64,000 nucleotides of DNA from Corynebacterium uterequi (GTDB taxonomy: Bacteria > Actinomycetota > Actinomycetes > Mycobacteriales > Mycobacteriaceae): positions 124,001-188,000 of the forward strand of contig NZ_CP011546.1 in NCBI RefSeq assembly GCF_001021065.1, read 5' to 3'. Below are positions 1 to 8,540 of the stretch, in pieces. A model generated the notes under the pieces. That model had not been told where the DNA came from. It made no database searches and saw only the letters and a list, made by a program, of their open reading frames with translations. Position numbers and translations under genes: made by a program. The first letter of the stretch is position 1. Every line of letters begins with the position of its first letter.

Positions 1-32
1 ACTCGTCCCCCGGCGCTGGTAGAAGCGGTCAT
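1..32 (-). CDS. 5' end of a gene running off the left edge
   Basis: On the minus strand an ATG at 32 opens a frame reading MTASTSAGGR that leaves the window. A GAGGAG Shine-Dalgarno-like run (plus positions 37-42) lies four bases upstream, which is what suggests a true start. Ten codons are not enough to name a product. A second in-frame ATG lies 12 bases further upstream. Confidence 0.4.
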   Translation of the reverse strand, partial: MTASTSAGGR

Positions 33-92
33 GGTACTCCTCATAGAAGGGTTAGCCGCGGTGGGGTGCTACGCCCCTAGCGGCGAAACGTG

Positions 93-121
93 ATACCTAA
101 GTACCTTATTGGTAATCCCAA
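93..121 (-). promoter_or_regulatory. possible promoter for the left-edge gene
   Basis: Minus strand: TTGGGA (121-116), a 17-bp spacer, then AGGTAT (98-93). Transcription would start near 86, leaving a leader of about 55 bases before the ATG at 32. The match is by eye only. The rest of 33-296 holds nothing else recognisable apart from the hairpin at 244-274. Confidence 0.3.
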
Positions 122-243
122 CGTCTGTTAAGGCTTTTCGCAGGCGGGGGGTAGGAAAGAATGTGCAACTGTCGTTATTCAAGGTCAGAGGTGACGCGGG
201 ACACGTTTGTGGTAGTGCGTCGAGGGGGTATATGGAGTGACCA

Positions 244-274
244 ATGGCCCCTCAACTACCTGTCGAGGGGCCAT
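244..274 (-). terminator. stem-loop after tyrA
   Basis: A perfect 10-bp inverted repeat, ATGGCCCCTC (244-253) and GAGGGGCCAT (265-274), with an 11-base loop, lies just past the tyrA stop codon on the minus strand. There is no strong U-run, so it may be a weak terminator or an mRNA 3'-end stabiliser. Confidence 0.45.
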
Positions 275-296
275 AGAGAGGCGTGAGCAGCGAGGA

Positions 297-1325
297 CTAG
301 AAAATCTCGATGCGGCCGCCGATGTCTTCAGTCTGGGCGAGCTGGCGGACCCAGTGCGGCCCACCGGGGTGCAGCCGCAGGACGGGGCGGGAGGAAATCT
401 TGACCGGGGAGACGGATTCCTTGCGGGCGCCGGAGCGGGCTTCGAGGCGGGTGCGGGTGCGGTGCCCGAACTCGATGAGCTCAGCGATGTTGGGTTCATC
501 GCTGTCGAGCGCATCCCTGGCCTGGTTGAGTTGGTGAATGAAGTCGTCGAGGGCGACGACGAGGGAGGCGGCGTTGGATTCGCACATGGCGCGCTGGAGC
601 GCGGGGTCGGTCGCCGCGACGCGGGTGGCGTCCTTGAAGGAGCCGGCGGCGAGCGACTGGGCCATGATGCCACCGTGGTCGCCGACGACGGAGAGTGCGG
701 AGGCGATGACGTGAGGCAGGTGGGAGACGCGGGCGACAGCCATGTCGTGGTTGGCGACGCGGGCGGGCACGGCCTCCGCCTTCACGCGTACGATCATGCG
801 GGTGACGTCGCTAAAGAGGTCGATCCACTCCTGAGGGGTGCGTTCCCCGCGTTCCTCGCATTCGGCGGCGTAATCGTAGGTGATGACCCACGCTGCTCGG
901 ACGAAGAGGCCTTCCTTGGAGGCGCGCCATCCCGAGAACTGGGTTCCGGCCATGGGGTGGCCGCCGACGTAGCGTCGTTCCAGCCCGTGGCGTCGGATCT
1001 CGTCGTAGACGGGTCCCTTAACGGAGACTACGTCGGTAATACCGCAACGGGGTGCTAATTCGACGACTCGGTCGAGGATCCCGCTCACGGCGCCCATGGG
1101 GACGGCCAAGACAATGATGGCGGCGTCGTCGTTGGCCTTGCGGAGGGTATCGTCGAGGTCGTCGCTGACGTCGAAACCGGCCTTGCGGGCGCTGCGGGCG
1201 CCGGAAGTGGACCGGTTGTAGCCGTACACGGAGTACCCGGCGGCGGCGAGGTCGCGCAGCAGCGAGCCGCCGATGAGGCCGAGGCCGATGATGCAGACGG
1301 GGCGGGGAGCGTTAGGGGAAGTCAC
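297..1325 (-). CDS. tyrA: prephenate dehydrogenase
   Basis: NAD(P)-dependent oxidative decarboxylation of prephenate (or arogenate) in tyrosine biosynthesis; cytosolic. The 342-residue protein opens with a Rossmann dinucleotide motif (GLGLIGGSLL, about residues 14-23) and carries the family's HPMAGTQFSGW stretch (about 142-152, the substrate-binding His region) followed by an all-helical dimerisation half. Length is normal for a stand-alone TyrA without an ACT domain. It stands alone on the minus strand and diverges from the gene at 1365 across a 39-bp gap that must hold both promoters. Whether it prefers prephenate or arogenate cannot be read from the sequence; arogenate dehydrogenase activity is known for coryneform bacteria. 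Confidence 0.9.
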   Translation of the reverse strand: MTSPNAPRPVCIIGLGLIGGSLLRDLAAAGYSVYGYNRSTSGARSARKAGFDVSDDLDDTLRKANDDAAIIVLAVPMGAVSGILDRVVELAPRCGITDVVSVKGPVYDEIRRHGLERRYVGGHPMAGTQFSGWRASKEGLFVRAAWVITYDYAAECEERGERTPQEWIDLFSDVTRMIVRVKAEAVPARVANHDMAVARVSHLPHVIASALSVVGDHGGIMAQSLAAGSFKDATRVAATDPALQRAMCESNAASLVVALDDFIHQLNQARDALDSDEPNIAELIEFGHRTRTRLEARSGARKESVSPVKISSRPVLRLHPGGPHWVRQLAQTEDIGGRIEIF

Positions 1326-1364
1326 GCCCCCGATTATGCCTGAGGCGGACTACGCTTTCTTTCT

Positions 1365-1844
1365 ATGCAGGACTACAGCTTTGCGGTGACTGTCACGAGT
1401 GTGGACGGTCGGTGGCTTGTTAAGTCGTTTCCGGATGATTTCACCAACCCGAGGACCGCGATCATGGCGGTGCGGTCCCTGCGCGCCGAAGCCGCGGCGT
1501 TCGCTTTGCTGTGCGTGGAGGATGAGTACTTCGTTATCGCCCGTCCGGGGCCCAACGGCACGGCGGTCTTCCTCTCGGATGTGACGATGGCCGTCGATGA
1601 CGACTTTGCTGCTGGCTGGGCGGCGGAGGCCAACTTGGAGGTTCCGGATATCGCTCCGGAGGATCTCGACGACGTCGACCCGCTGCCCGACGGCGACTTC
1701 GCCATCCTGGGGGACTTGGGCGTTGGTGAGGAGCTGTTGAGTGTGTTCGTGGATGACCCGGATCTGGCTCCGTCGGAGGCGTTGGAGCGTATCGCCGAGG
1801 AGCTGGGCTGTCTCGACGAGCTGAACGACGCAATCGACGGCTAG
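1365..1844 (+). CDS. tRNA adenosine deaminase-associated protein
   Basis: A 159-residue acidic protein of the actinobacterial family that always precedes tadA. It starts MQDYSFAVTVTSVDGRW and is rich in Asp/Glu in the second half, with no catalytic motif. Its stop codon (1842-1844) overlaps the GTG start of tadA by one base, so the two are co-translated. The name comes from gene context; the biochemical role is unknown. A chaperone or partner role for TadA is inference. Confidence 0.85.
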   Translation: MQDYSFAVTVTSVDGRWLVKSFPDDFTNPRTAIMAVRSLRAEAAAFALLCVEDEYFVIARPGPNGTAVFLSDVTMAVDDDFAAGWAAEANLEVPDIAPEDLDDVDPLPDGDFAILGDLGVGEELLSVFVDDPDLAPSEALERIAEELGCLDELNDAIDG

Positions 1845-2329
1845 TGGGGGTGGCGCTTCCCTCGCCGCAGGGCCTGCTTCGGGCTGAGGAGCGGATGCGG
1901 CGGGCCCTGGCGGTAGCGCGCACCACCCCGGTGGGTGACATTCCGGTGGGTGCGGTGATTTTCGCCCCGGACGGATCGGAGCTGGCTACGGGCACGAACC
2001 GTCGGGAGGCCGACGGGGACCCCACGGCGCATGCGGAGGTGGTGGCGATCCGTCGAGCGGCGCAGACCTACGGTGATGGCTGGCGCCTGACTGGTTGCGA
2101 GCTGGTGGTGACGCTGGAGCCGTGCGTCATGTGTGCGGGGGCGGCCGTCGGCGCGCGGGTGGACTCCATTGTTTTCGGAGCGTGGGAACCGCGTACGGGG
2201 GCGTGTGGGTCTCTGGTGGACGCCGTGCGGGCGCCGGGGGCCATGCACGTTCCCGAAGTGCGCGGGGGCGTGCTCGGAGCAGAGACTGCTGAGCTGCTGT
2301 CGGAGTTCTTTGAGACGTTGCGCTCCTAG
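1844..2329 (+). CDS. tadA: tRNA-specific adenosine-34 deaminase
   Basis: Deaminates A34 to inosine in tRNA-Arg(ACG), allowing wobble reading of CGU/CGC/CGA. The 161-residue protein has the zinc deaminase signature: HAEVVAIR (His63, Glu65) and PCVMCAGA (Cys94, Cys97). It begins with GTG at 1844, overlapping the preceding stop by one base; an in-frame GTG two codons later is an alternative. Length and motif spacing are normal for bacterial TadA. Confidence 0.93.
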   Translation: MGVALPSPQGLLRAEERMRRALAVARTTPVGDIPVGAVIFAPDGSELATGTNRREADGDPTAHAEVVAIRRAAQTYGDGWRLTGCELVVTLEPCVMCAGAAVGARVDSIVFGAWEPRTGACGSLVDAVRAPGAMHVPEVRGGVLGAETAELLSEFFETLRS

Positions 2330-2532
2330 CGAGGGAGGCAAGGTTACAGCTTGGTATCGGTTGGGCCAGGCGGTGGCGAGGCCGACGTCCGCGTGGCTAC
2401 AGTGGGCTTCGCGACTGTTGACGTGACGCACATCAATAGGCGCGTTAAGGGCCAAGGCGCTGGGGTGCATCGTTCGCGGTGTCGCCGGGGTGTCGGGCAG
2501 ACAACAGGATCGACTACTTCAAGGAGCACAGT

Positions 2533-2736
2533 ATGGGTGACATTCAGAACAAGGTTGACGACTTCGCCGGCAAGGCTAAGGAAGCCGCTGGCGACGTTAC
2601 GAACAACGAGAGCCTGGAGAACGAGGGCAAGGCCGATCAGACCAAGGCCGACTTCAAGGAGACCCTCTCCAACGCCGCCGACGCCGTGAAGGACAAGGCT
2701 AACGAGGTCCTGGGCAAGTTCCAGGACAAGAAGTAA
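2533..2736 (+). CDS. CsbD-family stress protein
   Basis: A 67-residue, highly charged, helix-forming protein of the CsbD family (general-stress proteins of unknown mechanism). It has the family pattern of NKVDDFAGKAKEAAGDV followed by repeated Lys/Asp/Glu segments. The ATG at 2533 is preceded by AAGGAG (2521-2526); a longer frame from 2479 lacks family similarity upstream. The 200-bp gap before it holds the promoter; a TACAGT hexamer near 2399 is a candidate -10. Family members are often under stress sigma factors, but no clear stress promoter could be assigned. Confidence 0.8.
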   Translation: MGDIQNKVDDFAGKAKEAAGDVTNNESLENEGKADQTKADFKETLSNAADAVKDKANEVLGKFQDKK

Positions 2737-2801
2737 GGCGTCCACCAACATTTAGCAGCGGATTTGGCTGCGGGTGCCGCCACCGCCTAGAGTTTCGAGA
2801 C

Positions 2802-2889
2802 GGTGGCGTGTCCGAGCGGCCGAAGGTGCTCGCCTCGAAAGCGAGTGTGGGTAAAACCACCGCGGGTTCAAATCCCGCCGCCACCGCCA
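2802..2889 (+). tRNA. tRNA-Ser (CGA)
   Basis: An 88-base class II tRNA. Acceptor GGTGGCG (2802-2808) pairs with CGCCACC (2879-2885), followed by discriminator G and encoded CCA (2887-2889). The anticodon stem CTCGC/GCGAG encloses loop CTCGAAA with anticodon CGA at 2836-2838, reading UCG. The variable arm is long, as expected for serine, and the T arm is GCGGG-TTCAAAT-CCCGC. Confidence 0.96.
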
Positions 2890-2895
2890 CGAGAA

Positions 2896-2934
2896 TCGCC
2901 GGCCCCTGAAGATCTTAGGGGTCGGCGATTTTTT
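2896..2934 (+). terminator. Rho-independent terminator of tRNA-Ser
   Basis: Stem TCGCCG-G-CCCCT (2896-2907) pairs with AGGGG-T-CGGCGA (2917-2928), a 12-position stem with one G.U pair, followed by six T (2929-2934). Confidence 0.85.
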
Positions 2935-3004
2935 GAGTCTCATTACTAAGGCTCACTACACTATCTCCGAAGCAGCCGGCACGCGTTAGGGGCGACAGGA
3001 CACC

Positions 3005-5584
3005 GTGGCACACATTCTTTTCCACGTAGGGCGATGGTCTTTCCTCAATCGATGGAAGGTCATCGTGGCCTGGCTGATTCTGGTAATCGGCATGGTGACG
3101 GCCGCGATGAACCTCATGCGGCCGCTGACCACGGAGTTCGCCATCGCCGGCACGCCGTCCATCGAGGCGATCGACACGCTGGATAAGCACTTCCCTGGTA
3201 TGGGGGAGTCGATCAATGCAGCGAGCGTCAACCTGGTGTTCCAGGCCCCGGAGGGCCAGACGCTGGACGAGCCGCATAACGCAAAGGCGATTGGCGACGT
3301 GGTCAGTTACGTCGACGAGAACCTGGCCGAAAAGCGAGACCTGCGCCGCTTCGGTAACCCATTGGAGGTGTCGCCGAAGCTGCAAGAGGGCGTGGTCGCG
3401 ATGGAGACGGAGCAGGGGCTGCCGGAGGCGGCGGCCCGCGCCGACGCCGACAATCTGGCCATGGTGTCCGACGATAGGACCATCGCGTACACCACTTTCA
3501 CGTTCGACGTGGAGTCTGCGCAGTCGGTGACTGAGCAGCACCGCGACGTCGTTTTGAAGGCGATGGAGATCGGCCGGGACCAGGGCCTGCGGGTGGAGGC
3601 TGGTGGTCCCGGGTTCGGTGATCCCATCGTCATCAATTCCACCAGTGAGGCCATCGGCCTGGCGGTGGCCTTCGTCATCCTCATGGTGACGTTCGGTTCC
3701 CTCGTGGCGGCGATCATGCCGGTGGTGACGGCGGTGGTCGGCGTGGGCCTGGGCATGATGTCCATCCTGGTCATTACACACTGGGTGGATCTCAACAACA
3801 CGACCCCGGTGCTGTCGGTGATGATCGGCCTGGCGGTAGGTATCGACTACTCCCTGTTCGTGTTGTCGCGTTATCGCACGGAGCGGCAACGGCTCGACGG
3901 GCCGAACGCGGCAGGGCTCGCCGTCGGCACGGCCGGGTCTTCGGTGGTCTTCGCCGGAGTGACCGTGTTCGTGGCGCTGGCGGCGTTGGTCATTGCCCGT
4001 ATCGAATTCCTCACGTGGATGGGTGCGGTGGCGGCCTTGACCGTCGGCCTGGCGGTGCTTGTGTCGCTGACGCTGACCCCGGCGCTGCTCGGTGTCTTCG
4101 GGGACCGGGCGTTCGCGGCCAAGGTGCCGGGAGTGGCCGGTAACCGTTCGCTGCGGACGAAGACGTGGCCCGCCCCGGATTCGTGGAAGCATATGCAGGG
4201 CGACACGCTGGGACGCAAGTGGGTCAAGCTGGTGCATAAGGCGCCGTCGCTGGTTATCGCCGTGGTCATCCTCGGTTTCGGGGCGTTGACGCTGCCGGTG
4301 AAGGACCTGGAGATGGCGTTGCCGTCGGACATGACGTCGAACTATGACACGACGCAGCGCAAGGCGGCGGAGCTCATGGAGGATGGTTTCGGCGCCGGTG
4401 TCAACGCGCCGCTGTTGCTCATCGTCGACGCCACGAATGCGGACCCGCAGGCGTCGGCTCTCCAGCCGCTCATTGAGGCCCAGGTGGCCGGGAACCCGGA
4501 TATGCCGCGGGAGGACGCGGCTCGCTTCGCCACCTTCCTGTACACGGTGGGGCAGGCTAATTCCTTGGCGGATGTCACGCACGCGCAGTTCATCGCCATC
4601 AGCGAGGACCAGAATGCGGCGCAGGTGCTGGTGACCCCGGAGTCGGGGCCGGCGGATCAGGAAACGGTGGAGATCGCGAAAGCGCTGCGCACGCTCGCCG
4701 AGCAAGTCAGCTCCGCGACGGGTGCGGAGATTGGCCTGACGGGTCTCACGGCCGTGCAGATGGACATCACCGAAGGCCTGAGCGCAGCGATGGGCCCGTA
4801 CCTGGCGGTGGTGGTCGGCCTGGCCATTATTCTGTTGCTGCTGGTGTTCCGCTCGATCATGGTGCCGGTGGTCGCCGGTCTGGGCTTCCTGCTGTCCGTG
4901 GGCGCGTCCTTCGGCATGACGGTGTTGGTGTGGCAGGAGGGCCTGTGGAACCTGGTGCCGACCCCGGCGCCGCTGCTGAGCTTCATGCCGATCTTCCTCA
5001 TCGGCGTCACCTTCGGCCTGGCCATGGACTACCAGATCTTCCTGGCCACCCGGATGCGTGAGCACTTTATTCACAACGGTGGCCGGTCTATTCCCGGTTC
5101 TCCGTATAACGCGGTGGAGGAGTCCATCATCGTGGGCTTCGGCAACTCGGCCCGCGTGGTGACCGCGGCGGCAATCATCATGATCTCCGTGTTCGTGGCC
5201 TTTATTAACCAGCCTCTGCCGTTTATCCAGATCTTCGGTTTTTCGCTGGGGCTGTCTGTCCTCTTTGATGCCTTCTTTGTCCGCATGGGCCTGGTCCCGG
5301 CGACGATGTTCATCATGGGGCGCGCTACGTGGTGGATGCCGCGCTGGTTGGACCGGATCCTGCCGAACATTGACGTGGAGGGAACCGCCTTGGAGAAGAA
5401 GTTTGAGGACGTCGGGCCGGTGCCGCAGGATGGCCCGCCGACGCGGATCCTTCCCGCGGTCCCGGATGCCCCGGCTGCACCGGCGCACGCGGCGTATTCG
5501 TTCACGGAGACCGGTTTCACGTATCGCCCCTTCGGGGGGTCTGGTTCTACCCGGGCTCGCCACCGCCTGGAAGAGGAGGAATAA
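3005..5584 (+). CDS. MMPL-family (RND) transporter
   Basis: An 859-residue inner-membrane exporter of the mycobacterial MmpL / RND type. Typical layout: a first membrane helix (about residues 17-40), a large periplasmic loop, a five-helix bundle containing GLAVGIDYSLFVLSRYR (about 279-295), a second loop, and a second bundle containing GLAMDYQIFLATRMREH (about 672-688). The paired G-x-x-x-D-Y motifs are the proton-relay sites of MmpL proteins. The C-terminal tail (after about 790) is Pro/Ala-rich and cytoplasmic. It starts with GTG at 3005 and its stop overlaps the ATG of tgt (5584). Members move lipids such as trehalose mycolates or lipoglycans; the cargo here is unknown. Co-translation with tgt has no obvious functional sense. 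Confidence 0.88.
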   Translation: MAHILFHVGRWSFLNRWKVIVAWLILVIGMVTAAMNLMRPLTTEFAIAGTPSIEAIDTLDKHFPGMGESINAASVNLVFQAPEGQTLDEPHNAKAIGDVVSYVDENLAEKRDLRRFGNPLEVSPKLQEGVVAMETEQGLPEAAARADADNLAMVSDDRTIAYTTFTFDVESAQSVTEQHRDVVLKAMEIGRDQGLRVEAGGPGFGDPIVINSTSEAIGLAVAFVILMVTFGSLVAAIMPVVTAVVGVGLGMMSILVITHWVDLNNTTPVLSVMIGLAVGIDYSLFVLSRYRTERQRLDGPNAAGLAVGTAGSSVVFAGVTVFVALAALVIARIEFLTWMGAVAALTVGLAVLVSLTLTPALLGVFGDRAFAAKVPGVAGNRSLRTKTWPAPDSWKHMQGDTLGRKWVKLVHKAPSLVIAVVILGFGALTLPVKDLEMALPSDMTSNYDTTQRKAAELMEDGFGAGVNAPLLLIVDATNADPQASALQPLIEAQVAGNPDMPREDAARFATFLYTVGQANSLADVTHAQFIAISEDQNAAQVLVTPESGPADQETVEIAKALRTLAEQVSSATGAEIGLTGLTAVQMDITEGLSAAMGPYLAVVVGLAIILLLLVFRSIMVPVVAGLGFLLSVGASFGMTVLVWQEGLWNLVPTPAPLLSFMPIFLIGVTFGLAMDYQIFLATRMREHFIHNGGRSIPGSPYNAVEESIIVGFGNSARVVTAAAIIMISVFVAFINQPLPFIQIFGFSLGLSVLFDAFFVRMGLVPATMFIMGRATWWMPRWLDRILPNIDVEGTALEKKFEDVGPVPQDGPPTRILPAVPDAPAAPAHAAYSFTETGFTYRPFGGSGSTRARHRLEEEE

Positions 5585-6870
5585 TGCAGCACCATGCAGG
5601 CGCTGAGGACTTAAGCTTCGAGGTCGGTACGGCTCTGGAGGCCGGGCCGGGCCGGCACGGGCGAAGTGGCGTGATTCACACCCCGCATGGGGATATTGCG
5701 ACCCCGGCGTTCATCCCGGTCGCCACGAAGGCCACGGTGAAGACGCTGACCCCGGAGCAGATTGCGGCGACGGGGGCGCAGGCGATTCTGTCCAACGCGT
5801 ACCACTTGTACTTGCAGCCTGGCCACGACATCGTCGACGAGGCGGGCGGCGTGGCCGCTTTCGAGAATTGGGACGGCCCGACGTATACCGACTCCGGCGG
5901 ATTCCAGGTGATGAGCCTGGGGGTGGGGTTCAAAAAGGTGCTGGCGATGGACACGACGGGTCTGAACGAATCGGATATTCGGGCCAAAGATCGGCAGCGA
6001 CTGGCTACGGTCGACGAAGACGGGGTGGACTTCAAGTCCATTATCGACGGGTCGATGCACCGTTTTACCCCCGAGGTAAGCATGCAGATCCAGCACGGCC
6101 TGGGCGCGGACATTATGTTCGCCTTCGATGAGTTAACGACCCTCGTCGATTCCCGGGCCTATCAGGAGCAGTCGGTGGAGCGAACCCTGCGGTGGGCGCA
6201 GCGGTGCCTGGTGGAGCACGACCGCCTGACCCGCGCGCGCGAGGGCAAGGCGAAGCAGTCATTGTGGGGTGTGGTGCAGGGTGCGCAGTACGAGGACCTG
6301 CGTCGCCACGCCGCCCGGGAGCTGGTGGCGCTTTCCGACGCTGCGGAGGCTGAGGGGCGGCGCGGTTTTGGCGGCTTCGGCATCGGCGGGGCGATCGAGA
6401 AGGAGAACCTGGGGACCATCGTCGGCTGGGCGTGCGACGAGCTGCCGGCGTCGAAGCCGCGGCACCTGTTGGGGATTTCGGAACCCGACGACCTATTCAC
6501 CGCGGTCGAAGCAGGTGCGGACACGTTCGATTGTGTGGCGCCGACTCGCCTGGCGCGCCGCGGTGGCGTGTACACCCTCGACGGGCGGATGAACCTCACC
6601 GCGGCGCGTTTCAAGCGGGACTTCCGGGGCGTCGACGAGGAGTTCGGCGGTTACGTGTCGGAGAACTTCTCCCGCGCCTACCTGCATCATCTGCTCAAGG
6701 CCAAGGAGTTCCTGGCGGGCACGCTGTGCACGATTCACAACGTGGCCTTCATGGTGCGGCTGGTGGATAACATCCGTAGCTCCATCGAGGGCGGATATTT
6801 CGACGCCTACCGTGAGGAATTCCTGGGCCGCTATTACGCTCACGGCGGCCGCGCTCCGGAGGGCCGCTAG
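5584..6870 (+). CDS. tgt: tRNA-guanine(34) transglycosylase, zinc site degenerate
   Basis: Exchanges G34 of GUN anticodons for a 7-deazaguanine base (preQ1 in most bacteria, queuine in some). The 428-residue TIM barrel keeps the catalytic acids: TDSGGFQ (Asp103) and the nucleophile in ADTFDCVAPTR (Asp316). Two oddities are visible. The structural zinc motif C-x-C-x-x-C before NxSRAYLHHL is gone: the aligned residues are Phe354, Gly356 and Ser359, while the fourth ligand His385 (TIHN) remains. The base-recognition loop, GGLAVGE in E. coli-type enzymes, reads IGGAIEKEN (about 267-275), as in a subgroup of bacterial Tgts, and Asp182-Glu183 is followed by Leu instead of Cys. The gene overlaps the MMPL stop by one base and meets the queuosine-precursor transporter tail to tail. 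Confidence 0.88.
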   Translation: MQHHAGAEDLSFEVGTALEAGPGRHGRSGVIHTPHGDIATPAFIPVATKATVKTLTPEQIAATGAQAILSNAYHLYLQPGHDIVDEAGGVAAFENWDGPTYTDSGGFQVMSLGVGFKKVLAMDTTGLNESDIRAKDRQRLATVDEDGVDFKSIIDGSMHRFTPEVSMQIQHGLGADIMFAFDELTTLVDSRAYQEQSVERTLRWAQRCLVEHDRLTRAREGKAKQSLWGVVQGAQYEDLRRHAARELVALSDAAEAEGRRGFGGFGIGGAIEKENLGTIVGWACDELPASKPRHLLGISEPDDLFTAVEAGADTFDCVAPTRLARRGGVYTLDGRMNLTAARFKRDFRGVDEEFGGYVSENFSRAYLHHLLKAKEFLAGTLCTIHNVAFMVRLVDNIRSSIEGGYFDAYREEFLGRYYAHGGRAPEGR

Positions 6871-7541
6871 TAGCGTTCGTGTTTCTTCACGGCGGCGACG
6901 ACGCCGTAGGTGGCGGGCAGGAGCATCGCCTCCAGGAGGGTTTTCCACAGGAAGCCGACGATGACGTAGTTGGCGAAGTCCCCGGCGTTGGTGATACCGA
7001 TGGCCGGGGCGGCGATGGTGCAAAAGACTAGAGTATCGCCGAATTGTCCGACGACGGTCGAACCGACGAGTCGTGCCCACAGGGAACGCTCGCCGGTGCG
7101 GGCTTTGATCTTCACCAGTGCCCAGGCGTTGAGCAGCTGGCCGAGCGCGTAGCCGGCGAGCGACGCGGCGACGATGCGGGGGACCAGCCCAAGGATGAGG
7201 GCGAACTCGGCGTTGTTGGGGTAAAAGTCCGCGGCGGGCAGCGCGATGCCGATGTAGAAGCAAATGACCGCGAACACCATGATGCCGAAACCGGTGAGGA
7301 CGGTGCGTCGGGCGGCGCGAAACCCGTACACCTCGCTGATGAGATCGCCGATGATGTAGCTCACGGGGAAGAGGAAGAAGGCGGCGTCGAGCACCAACGG
7401 CCCGATCTGGACCCCCTTCGAGGCGAGGATGTTGGACAAGAGGAAGACGCTGGCGCTCATCGCGACGAGTACGGGGTAGAGCCCGGATCCGGTAGCGACG
7501 TGGCGCGGGGCGTCGATGATGGACGTCGTCGAGTCAGCCAT
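6867..7541 (-). CDS. queuosine precursor transporter (YhhQ/VUT family)
   Basis: A 224-residue membrane protein of the YhhQ family, which imports preQ0/preQ1 or queuine. Family marks are [15 protein letters not shown] (about residues 60-74) and [14 protein letters not shown] (about 159-172), set among roughly six hydrophobic helices. Its stop codon overlaps that of tgt by three bases, tail to tail, and it diverges from gluQ 25 bp away, so three queuosine-related genes sit together. No de novo queuosine genes (queC/D/E/F) are in the window, which fits import of a precursor. Confidence 0.87.
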   Translation of the reverse strand: MADSTTSIIDAPRHVATGSGLYPVLVAMSASVFLLSNILASKGVQIGPLVLDAAFFLFPVSYIIGDLISEVYGFRAARRTVLTGFGIMVFAVICFYIGIALPAADFYPNNAEFALILGLVPRIVAASLAGYALGQLLNAWALVKIKARTGERSLWARLVGSTVVGQFGDTLVFCTIAAPAIGITNAGDFANYVIVGFLWKTLLEAMLLPATYGVVAAVKKHERY

Positions 7542-7565
7542 GCCGACATCCTAAACTCGGTGGCT

Positions 7566-8540
7566 ATGAATCTCCCAGCTGGGCGCTACGCCCCGTCCCC
7601 GAGCGGTGATCTCCACCTCGGCAACCTTCGCACCGCCGCATTGGCTTGGCTGTTCGCGGTGTATTCCGGGCGGCGCTTCGTCTTAAGGGTCGAGGACATT
7701 GACGCCGGGCGGTCGTCGTCGGCGGCCGCCGAACGGCAGATGGCGGATCTCAAGGCGATAGGGCTGACCTGGGAGGGGGAGGTGACGTACCAATCGCAGC
7801 GCCGGCCACGGTATGAGGGGGTTCTCGCTGAGCTGGCCGCGCGGGGATTAGTGTACGAGTGCTTTTGCAGCCGCCGAGATATCCAGGATGCGGCGCGGGC
7901 CCCGCACGCGGTGCCGGGGGTGTACCCGGGAACGTGTCGGGACTTAAGCGAGCCCGAACGGGACCGGCGCCGCCGGCACCTTGCCGACGCCGGCCGGGTG
8001 CCCAGCCTCCGGCTGCGTGCGGATGCGTCGAGTTTTAGCGTCCGTGATTTCTACGCCGGGGACTACGTCGGTGAGGTTGACGATTTTGTGCTGCGGCGCG
8101 GCGGCAACGTGGGGCAGGCGGGCGACTTCGCCTATAACTTCGCGGTGGTCATTGATGATGCCGACGCGGGCGTGGACCAGGTGGTGCGCGGCGATGACTT
8201 GTTGGCCTCCGCGCCTCGTCAGGCGTATCTGGCTTCGCTCCTGGGCGTGCCGGCGCCGGAGTACGTTCACGTTTCGTTGGTGCTCGGGCCCACGGGTGCC
8301 CGACTAGCCAAGCGCGACGGCGCCGTCACCCTGCGGGACCTGGGCGACCGGCAGGCGGTCGTGCGGTGGATCTGCGCGACGATTGGCTACCCGGAGGCGG
8401 CGACACTGGCCGAGGTGGCCGAGGTTTTTGACCCGCGCCGGGTGCCCCGGCATCCTGTTCAGTTTTGGGGTTTAACGCCGAGTGCCGGTGATGACGAAGG
8501 GCCGGATGGGCGCGTGCCCGGGCGCGACGCCCTCCGCTAG
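7566..8540 (+). CDS. gluQ: glutamyl-Q tRNA(Asp) synthetase
   Basis: Ligates glutamate onto the cyclopentenediol of queuosine in tRNA-Asp (QUC). The 324-residue protein is a truncated GluRS: HIGH-equivalent HLGN (residues 17-20), no anticodon-binding domain, and a KMSKS-equivalent reading LAKRDGA. The zinc site matches E. coli GluQ-RS: C99-F-C101, Tyr120, Cys124. The ATG at 7566 was chosen because the protein then begins [18 protein letters not shown], as in the family; the frame upstream is antisense to the transporter gene. The last 69 bases overlap the 3' end of the methyltransferase gene on the other strand. Its presence implies that the cell makes queuosine-modified tRNA-Asp. Confidence 0.93.
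   Translation: MNLPAGRYAPSPSGDLHLGNLRTAALAWLFAVYSGRRFVLRVEDIDAGRSSSAAAERQMADLKAIGLTWEGEVTYQSQRRPRYEGVLAELAARGLVYECFCSRRDIQDAARAPHAVPGVYPGTCRDLSEPERDRRRRHLADAGRVPSLRLRADASSFSVRDFYAGDYVGEVDDFVLRRGGNVGQAGDFAYNFAVVIDDADAGVDQVVRGDDLLASAPRQAYLASLLGVPAPEYVHVSLVLGPTGARLAKRDGAVTLRDLGDRQAVVRWICATIGYPEAATLAEVAEVFDPRRVPRHPVQFWGLTPSAGDDEGPDGRVPGRDALR

Noticed and set aside
2915..5563. 882-codon open frame on the minus strand opposite the MMPL gene
   Set aside because: It is antisense to a gene with clear MMPL motifs; its product is a low-complexity Arg/His/Gln-rich sequence typical of shadow frames in GC-rich DNA.
7044..7565. Upstream extension of the gluQ frame
   Set aside because: The extension is antisense to the transporter gene; the family N-terminus ([14 protein letters not shown]) begins just after the ATG at 7566.
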